Source: Flavobacteriales bacterium
GTDB lineage: Bacteria > Bacteroidota > Bacteroidia > Flavobacteriales > Flavobacteriaceae
Reading direction: 5' to 3'
DNA length: 10,107 nucleotides
Assembly (NCBI GenBank): GCA_027008965.1
Contig: JALVDN010000214.1
Location: forward strand, 1 to 10,107
Below the pieces are notes generated by a model. The model saw only the letters and a program-made list of their open reading frames with translations, made no database searches and was not told the DNA's origin. Made by a program: the position numbers and the translations under genes. This document shows, piece by piece, positions 5,154-10,107 of the stretch (position 1 is its first letter; each line of letters opens with the position of its first letter).

Positions 5154-6898
5154 AAAAAGGGAATATAACAACAAGAACGACTGTTATGCTCATGCTCATC
5201 ATAGTGGGCGCCCTTTTAATTTTATTGCAACTTTTTAGAATCCAATATATTGACGGAACCTATTACAGGAGTTTGGCTGAAAAATATAGCATCAAGGAAT
5301 TTAAAGTGCCGGCAAACAGAGGAAACATATATTCGGCAGATGATAAATTATTGGCGGTGACCGTTCCATTATACAAGGTGGCCTTTGACCCGCAGGTTGC
5401 CAAAGAATATGTTTTCAATCAAAACCTGCCCGCCTTGGCTAAAGGTTTATCTTCGATTCTGGGAGAAAGTGAAAATTATTGGAGAACCAGGTTGAAGAAA
5501 GCCCGAAAAAAAGGAAGCAGATATGTATTAATTGCCAAAAACATAGACTTTTCCCAATTTGAAAAACTCAAAAAATTACCTCTCTTTAATTTAGGACGCT
5601 ATAAAGGTGGTTTTATTTTTGAATCCCAACCGGCAAGAATTTACCCGTTTGGGAATATGTTGCGAAGAACTATTGGAGTGGCAAGGTCGGATATAAAATT
5701 CGGATTGGAAGGCGCCTATCATAAAATTTTAGAAGGTAAAGACGGTAAAAGATTAAAACAAAAAATCAACTCCCGAACATGGAAGCCCATAAATAATTTC
5801 AATGAAACAGAACCGGTTGAAGGAAAGGATTTGGAAACCACCATCCGTATGGATTTTCAAGACATTGCTCACCAAGCTTTATCGGAACAACTCACCAAAT
5901 TCAATGCAGATCACGGCACAGTGATTATTATGGAAGTGAAAACCGGTGCCATCAAAGCGATGGTAAACTTAGGAAGGAACGAAAACGGAAATTATGTTGA
6001 AAAATATAATTATGCCGTAGGCGAAAAATATGAACCGGGCTCACTCATGAAAACTTTTACCTATCTCACTTTTTTTGAAGATGAAAAAATTGATACTTCG
6101 GACATTGTTCATTTTCAACCTGCAGGATTTCAATATTATGACAGGATCATCAAAGATTCTCATGAGCATGAAAAACCGGGAATGCGTGTATCCGAGGCAT
6201 TAGCTTTGAGTTCCAATATTGTTACTGTGAAACTTACCGACAGTTTTTACAGAAGTCATCCCAAGCGTTTTATTGACAAATGGATAGACATGGGAATAAA
6301 CAAAAAAACGGGCTTTGAAATTAAAGGAGAACCCGAACCTCTACTACCCTATCCTTCCAAAGATATCAAAAAATGGAAACCTATTCAGCTGGGAATGATT
6401 TCTTTCGGTTATGAAGTGATGCTGACACCATTACAAATACTAACCCTGTACAATGCCATCGCCAATAACGGAACCAAAATGAAACCTTATTTGGTTCAGA
6501 AAATCAAACATAATAATAAGACCATCAAGAAAATACCCCCGGAAGTATTGGAAAAACATATGGCTTCAAAGGAGAATATTAAAAAAATTCAAAAGCTATT
6601 GAGAAAAGTAGTGAAAGAAGGTACGGCCCGAAACATCAATTCACCTTATGTGAAAATTGCAGGTAAAACAGGGACTTCGCAAACCGAATATTGGACTTCC
6701 AATAAACAATACATTGCTTCCTTTGCCGGATATTTCCCCGCTGACAAGCCCGAATATTCCATGATAGTGGTCATCCATAAACCCGATAAATCCATGGGAT
6801 ACTACGGAAACGTTGTGGCGGGAAAAGTCTTTCAAAAAATAGCCGAAGAAATAAACGGAATTGTTCCGCGTGAATTCATAGTGAAAAACGAAAAATGA
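5150..6898 (+). CDS. ftsI: FtsI/PBP3-type septal peptidoglycan transpeptidase
   Basis: This is a class B penicillin-binding protein that cross-links septal peptidoglycan with FtsW, anchored in the inner membrane. The 582 residues comprise a single N-terminal membrane helix (about 11-30), a dimerisation/pedestal region beginning with RGNIYSADDKLLAV (57-70), and the transpeptidase domain (about 250-570). Catalytic motifs are all present: SxxK as S298-L-M-K301 within YEPGSLMKT, SxN as S354-S-N356, and KTG at 506-508 within AGKTGTS. MISFGYEVMLTPLQ (416-429) is the usual downstream block. The SLMK box is less common than the STFK form. The protein ends about 20 residues after the transpeptidase domain, so the C-terminal PASTA domain that I recall in many Bacteroidota FtsI proteins is lacking. 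It overlaps both ftsL and murE by four bases (ATGA). Confidence 0.93.
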   Translation: MKKGNITTRTTVMLMLIIVGALLILLQLFRIQYIDGTYYRSLAEKYSIKEFKVPANRGNIYSADDKLLAVTVPLYKVAFDPQVAKEYVFNQNLPALAKGLSSILGESENYWRTRLKKARKKGSRYVLIAKNIDFSQFEKLKKLPLFNLGRYKGGFIFESQPARIYPFGNMLRRTIGVARSDIKFGLEGAYHKILEGKDGKRLKQKINSRTWKPINNFNETEPVEGKDLETTIRMDFQDIAHQALSEQLTKFNADHGTVIIMEVKTGAIKAMVNLGRNENGNYVEKYNYAVGEKYEPGSLMKTFTYLTFFEDEKIDTSDIVHFQPAGFQYYDRIIKDSHEHEKPGMRVSEALALSSNIVTVKLTDSFYRSHPKRFIDKWIDMGINKKTGFEIKGEPEPLLPYPSKDIKKWKPIQLGMISFGYEVMLTPLQILTLYNAIANNGTKMKPYLVQKIKHNNKTIKKIPPEVLEKHMASKENIKKIQKLLRKVVKEGTARNINSPYVKIAGKTGTSQTEYWTSNKQYIASFAGYFPADKPEYSMIVVIHKPDKSMGYYGNVVAGKVFQKIAEEINGIVPREFIVKNEK

Positions 6899-8349
6899 AA
6901 AATTGGACCAAACATATCGAAAGCCGATTAAAACCCCTCAAAGTAACGGGAGAAGAAGTCATTAAAATCAATAAAGTCACCAAAGACTCCAGAAAAATTG
7001 AGGAAGGTGATGTATTTGTGGCCATCAAAGGTCCCGTTTCCGACGGTCATGAGTTTATTGTGCAAGCCATTGAAAAAGGTGCTTCTGTAATTGTTGCGGA
7101 AAAAGAAACGGATATTCCGGGGCATGTCAAGCAAATTGTGGTAGAAGATTCAACAAAAGCACTCGGAATATTAGCATCATGGTATTTTGACGAACCTCAA
7201 AAAAATTTAAAAATTACAGGCGTAACCGGAACCAACGGAAAAACCACCGTGGCCACATTGCTATACAAAGTTTTTGAAGAAAGTGGTTATAAAGCCGGTT
7301 TGATTTCAACAGTAGAGATTAAGATTTCAGATAAATCTTTTCCGGCAACCAATACCACTCCCGGCATTTTAGAGTTAATGGAAATCCTTTCACAAATGCG
7401 GGATAAAGATGTGGAATATGTTTTTATGGAAGTGAGTTCACATGGCATTGAACAAAAAAGAATAGAAGGTATAAAATTTTCCGGCGGGATTTTTACCAAT
7501 CTTACCCGGGAACATTTAGATTATCACGGTGATTTTATCACCTACAGGGATGTCAAAAAGCAATTTTTCGACCAATTACCCACTGAAGCTTTTGCGCTCA
7601 CAAACGCCGATGACAAAAACGGCTTATTCATGATTCAAAATACCAAGGCAAAAAAATACACCTATGCCTTAAAAAATCCTGCCGATTTCAAAGCCGAAAT
7701 TCTGGAAATGAGTTTTGAAGGGATGCTCATGCGCATCAACGGAAAAGAATTTTGGACACCCATGACAGGGAAATTCAATGCTTATAACTTGTTGGCAGTC
7801 TACGGAGCGTCGGTACTGTTAGGGCTTGATGAAGAAAATGTTTTGGTTCAATTAAGCAAACTCAAAGGCGCGCGTGGCCGGTTTGAACGAATTATTTCCG
7901 AAGATAAAAAAGTGGCAATTATTGACTATGCCCACACCCCTGATGCGTTGGAAAATGTGTTGAAAACCATCCAAGAAATAAAAAAACCGGGCCAACAAAT
8001 CATCACGGTAGTTGGTGCAGGAGGCGACCGTGACAAAGGAAAACGTCCGCTTATGGCCAAAGTGGCTACATCATTAAGTGATTGGACTATCATCACATCG
8101 GATAATCCGCGAACAGAAGATCCCAAGCAAATCATAGCGGATATAATGGCGGGTGTAGATCCGATTGATATGTATAAAACTTTGATTATTGAGGATAGAG
8201 CACAAGCCATCAAAGCCGCAGAAAAGTATGCCCGTCCGGGGGATATTATTTTGATTGCGGGAAAAGGACATGAAACATATCAAATTATAGGAGAAAAGAA
8301 AATGCATTTTGACGACAAAGAAGAAATCATGAAATATTTAAAAATATAA
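6895..8349 (+). CDS. murE: UDP-MurNAc-L-Ala-D-Glu:meso-diaminopimelate ligase MurE
   Basis: MurE adds the third residue of the stem peptide, using ATP, in the cytoplasm. The 484-residue protein has the three Mur-ligase domains: an N-terminal UDP-binding domain (1-100; DSRKIEEGDVFVAIKG at 31-46), the central ATPase domain with P-loop TGTNGKTT (111-118), SSHGIEQKR (181-189) and NLTREHLDYHGD (202-213), and a C-terminal domain starting near 320 (GARGRFE at 325-331; DYAHTPDALE at 344-353). K221 aligns with the lysine that is carbamylated in E. coli MurE. DNPRTEDP (403-410) carries the DNPR motif that selects meso-diaminopimelate over lysine, as expected for a Gram-negative wall. AGKGHETYQ (455-463) is the usual C-terminal block. 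Length is normal. The start overlaps ftsI by four bases, and mraY follows after five bases. Confidence 0.96.
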   Translation: MKNWTKHIESRLKPLKVTGEEVIKINKVTKDSRKIEEGDVFVAIKGPVSDGHEFIVQAIEKGASVIVAEKETDIPGHVKQIVVEDSTKALGILASWYFDEPQKNLKITGVTGTNGKTTVATLLYKVFEESGYKAGLISTVEIKISDKSFPATNTTPGILELMEILSQMRDKDVEYVFMEVSSHGIEQKRIEGIKFSGGIFTNLTREHLDYHGDFITYRDVKKQFFDQLPTEAFALTNADDKNGLFMIQNTKAKKYTYALKNPADFKAEILEMSFEGMLMRINGKEFWTPMTGKFNAYNLLAVYGASVLLGLDEENVLVQLSKLKGARGRFERIISEDKKVAIIDYAHTPDALENVLKTIQEIKKPGQQIITVVGAGGDRDKGKRPLMAKVATSLSDWTIITSDNPRTEDPKQIIADIMAGVDPIDMYKTLIIEDRAQAIKAAEKYARPGDIILIAGKGHETYQIIGEKKMHFDDKEEIMKYLKI

Positions 8350-8354
8350 AGTTC

Positions 8355-9575
8355 ATGCTGTATCATTTATTTGAATATTTAGAACAGGCATACAATTTTC
8401 CCGGGGCAGGTTTATTCAGATATTTATCATTCCGGTCTGCCATGTCATTTCTTTTGGCCTTTTTTATCGGAATTTTTTACGGAAAAAAAATAATTTATTT
8501 ACTCAAAAAACAACAAATAGGCGAAACGGTCCGGGATTTGGGGTTGCAAGGTCAAAAAGAAAAAGAAGGCACACCCACAATGGGTGGAATAATCATTATC
8601 ATTGCCACGTTGATTCCTGTTCTGCTTTTTACGGATTTGACCAATATCTACATCCAACTTCTCATCATCACCATTTTATGGATGGGTGCCATCGGATTTA
8701 TAGATGACTACATCAAAGTGATAAAAAAAGATAAAGGAGGGCTTAGAGGAAAATTCAAAGTATTGGGACAATTGGTACTGGGAATTTTTATGGGTATCGT
8801 CATTTTCTATCATCCCGACATTACCATTCGAACCGAAAACAGACATATTCCCGCAAGCGAAAGAACCTTGAAAAACACATTCGGTCCGCCCAAGAAATCT
8901 TTGGAAACCACACTTCCCATATTAACCAATAATACTTTCAATTATTCGTGGCTATTACCTAAAAAATTGAGGTCATATGAATGGTTATTGCTTCTTTTAA
9001 CCATTGGAATAGTCACTTTTATTGTTACAGGAGTTTCCAATGCCACAAACCTAACGGACGGAATAGACGGATTGGCGGCGGGCACGTCGGCAGTGGTGGT
9101 TTCGGCGTTAGCACTTTTGGCTTGGATTTCGGGCAACATCATTTTCACGGACTATTTGAATATTATGTTCATCCCGGGTGTTGGTGAAATATCGGTATTT
9201 CTGAGTGCCTTCACGGGAGCCATTCTGGCCTTTTTATGGTATAATGCTTTTCCGGCTTATGTGTTTATGGGTGATACGGGTAGTTTAACCATAGGAGCCG
9301 TGATAGCTTTGATAGCCATTTTTATTCGTAAAGAGTTGTTGTTGCCGCTTTTGGCGGGAATCTTTGTTGCCGAAACCTTGTCGGTTATCATCCAAACCAG
9401 GTATTTCAAATATACCAAACGCAAGTATGGTCAAGGCAAAAGGGTTTTTAAAATGGCACCTTTACATCATCATTTTCAAAAATTGGGATTACATGAGAAT
9501 AAAATTGTAGTGAGATTTTGGATTGTATCCATTTTATTGGCTGTGGCTTCCATAGCATTATTAAAAGTTAGATAA
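8355..9575 (+). CDS. mraY: Phospho-MurNAc-pentapeptide translocase MraY
   Basis: MraY transfers phospho-MurNAc-pentapeptide to undecaprenyl phosphate, forming lipid I at the inner membrane. The 406-residue polytopic protein shows the conserved cytoplasmic-face motifs: GTPTMGGI (72-79), the aspartate pair in GFIDDY (114-119), NATNLTDGIDGLA (229-241), VFMGDTGS (303-310) with catalytic-site D307, and APLHHHFQKLG (368-378) with the HHH triad at 371-373. About ten hydrophobic helices can be counted. It is longer than E. coli MraY (360 residues), mainly because the loop at about 152-207, between two membrane helices, is about 30 residues longer; similar lengths are usual in Bacteroidota as I recall. 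The ATG at 8355, five bases after the murE stop, gives a typical amphipathic N-terminus. No Shine-Dalgarno sequence is evident. Confidence 0.96.
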   Translation: MLYHLFEYLEQAYNFPGAGLFRYLSFRSAMSFLLAFFIGIFYGKKIIYLLKKQQIGETVRDLGLQGQKEKEGTPTMGGIIIIIATLIPVLLFTDLTNIYIQLLIITILWMGAIGFIDDYIKVIKKDKGGLRGKFKVLGQLVLGIFMGIVIFYHPDITIRTENRHIPASERTLKNTFGPPKKSLETTLPILTNNTFNYSWLLPKKLRSYEWLLLLLTIGIVTFIVTGVSNATNLTDGIDGLAAGTSAVVVSALALLAWISGNIIFTDYLNIMFIPGVGEISVFLSAFTGAILAFLWYNAFPAYVFMGDTGSLTIGAVIALIAIFIRKELLLPLLAGIFVAETLSVIIQTRYFKYTKRKYGQGKRVFKMAPLHHHFQKLGLHENKIVVRFWIVSILLAVASIALLKVR

Positions 9576-9576
9576 A

Positions 9577-10107
9577 ATGAAAATTATGCAATATAAATTG
9601 AAGGATAACGGATTAAAATTAGTGGACAAACTGGCCGGAAGACAAGATATCCCGGACAATATGTCAAAAATATTTCATTGTGAAAAACCATGGGACTTAC
9701 CCGGCAGGTTAAAACTTTTTTCCAAAAAAGGGAAAATCAATTGGTACAATGATACGGCTGCCGACAATATGAATGCCGTTTTTTATAGTATGCAACATTT
9801 GGACAACAGGATTATTTGGGTTTTATGCAATGATGATGAAAATATCAATCTAAACGGCATGAACGATCTGTTGATGGAAAAAGTGAGGGCTATTGTGGTG
9901 ATGGGACAAGCCGCATATAAATTGGAAAAAATTTTTGGAAATAGAATTACAGTGGTAGAAGTAAATTCTATAAAAGATGCACATCAGGTGGTTAAAAAAA
10001 TCGCCCGGGAAGGGGATGCGGTTTTGTTTTCGCCCGGAACCAAAAATTTATCCGGAGGAACAGAGATAAAAACTTTAGAAGAACAATGGAGAAAACTAAT
10101 CATAAAC
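9577..10107 (+). CDS. MurD C-terminal-domain-like protein, 3' end outside window
   Basis: The frame opens one base after the mraY stop and is uninterrupted for 177 codons to the window edge. From about residue 38 it follows the MurD C-terminal domain: PWDLPGRLKLFSKKGKINWY (38-57) resembles the LPHRLE...V.(Y/W)INDS entry of that domain, then NDTAADNMNAVFYSM (58-72), IIWVLCNDDE (79-88), EKVRAIVVMG (101-110), and GDAVLFSPGT (146-155) near the right edge. The N-terminal UDP-binding and central ATPase domains, with the GTNGKT loop, are absent and cannot lie upstream, because an in-frame stop occurs at 9562-9564 inside mraY. Residues matching E. coli MurD K319, T321, K348, S415 and F422 are changed. 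It occupies the murD slot of the operon but is unlikely to be a ligase by itself. The likely end is close beyond the window, since MurD proteins end soon after this block. An alternative start is the ATG at 9586. Confidence 0.75.
   Translation, partial: MKIMQYKLKDNGLKLVDKLAGRQDIPDNMSKIFHCEKPWDLPGRLKLFSKKGKINWYNDTAADNMNAVFYSMQHLDNRIIWVLCNDDENINLNGMNDLLMEKVRAIVVMGQAAYKLEKIFGNRITVVEVNSIKDAHQVVKKIAREGDAVLFSPGTKNLSGGTEIKTLEEQWRKLIIN

Noticed and set aside
9540..9600. A frameshifted full-length murD whose N-terminal part runs back into mraY
   Set aside because: mraY is complete with its normal C-terminus and stop at 9573-9575, so there is no DNA that could encode the missing MurD domains upstream.

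Overview
The window looks like a chromosomal segment of a member of the Bacteroidota, most likely Flavobacteriales or a close relative. The evidence is the AT-rich coding style, start codons mostly without Shine-Dalgarno sequences, two exact matches to the Bacteroidota -7 promoter motif TAnnTTTG (ahead of tRNA-His and ahead of mraZ), a RecQ with a long C-terminal extension, a MraY with an enlarged loop, and a meso-diaminopimelate type MurE. The genus cannot be named from this sequence.

Region by region: 1-456 has no convincing gene. It holds a long imperfect palindrome (1-154, centred near 77), then a GC-rich block (about 155-345, 59% GC against about 25% in the next 110 bases) that can form several stem-loops, then an AT-rich leader. 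recQ (457-2649, +) follows and ends in a bidirectional terminator. Converging on that terminator from the minus strand are a tRNA-His(GUG) gene and a small GNAT acetyltransferase gene. The stretch 3269-3469 is the divergent control region between the acetyltransferase and the cell-wall operon.

From 3470 to the right edge lies a compact dcw (division and cell wall) operon on the plus strand: mraZ, rsmH, ftsL, ftsI, murE, mraY, then a further reading frame that runs off the window. All junctions are overlaps or gaps of a few bases, so one transcript is likely. MraZ is the probable regulator of its own promoter. RsmH methylates 16S rRNA, FtsL and FtsI are septal synthesis proteins, and MurE and MraY act in the cytoplasmic and first membrane steps of peptidoglycan precursor synthesis.

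The most unusual item is the last frame. In the place where murD normally sits, the sequence encodes only a MurD C-terminal-domain-like protein (177 codons visible). It begins 1 base after mraY, so no room exists for the MurD N-terminal and ATPase domains, and several ligand and substrate residues of true MurD are replaced. Other points worth checking are 10-bp spaced TGGTA repeats overlapping the mraZ promoter, a RecQ without its four zinc-binding cysteines, an FtsI that ends right after the transpeptidase domain, and the structured GC-rich intergenic block.
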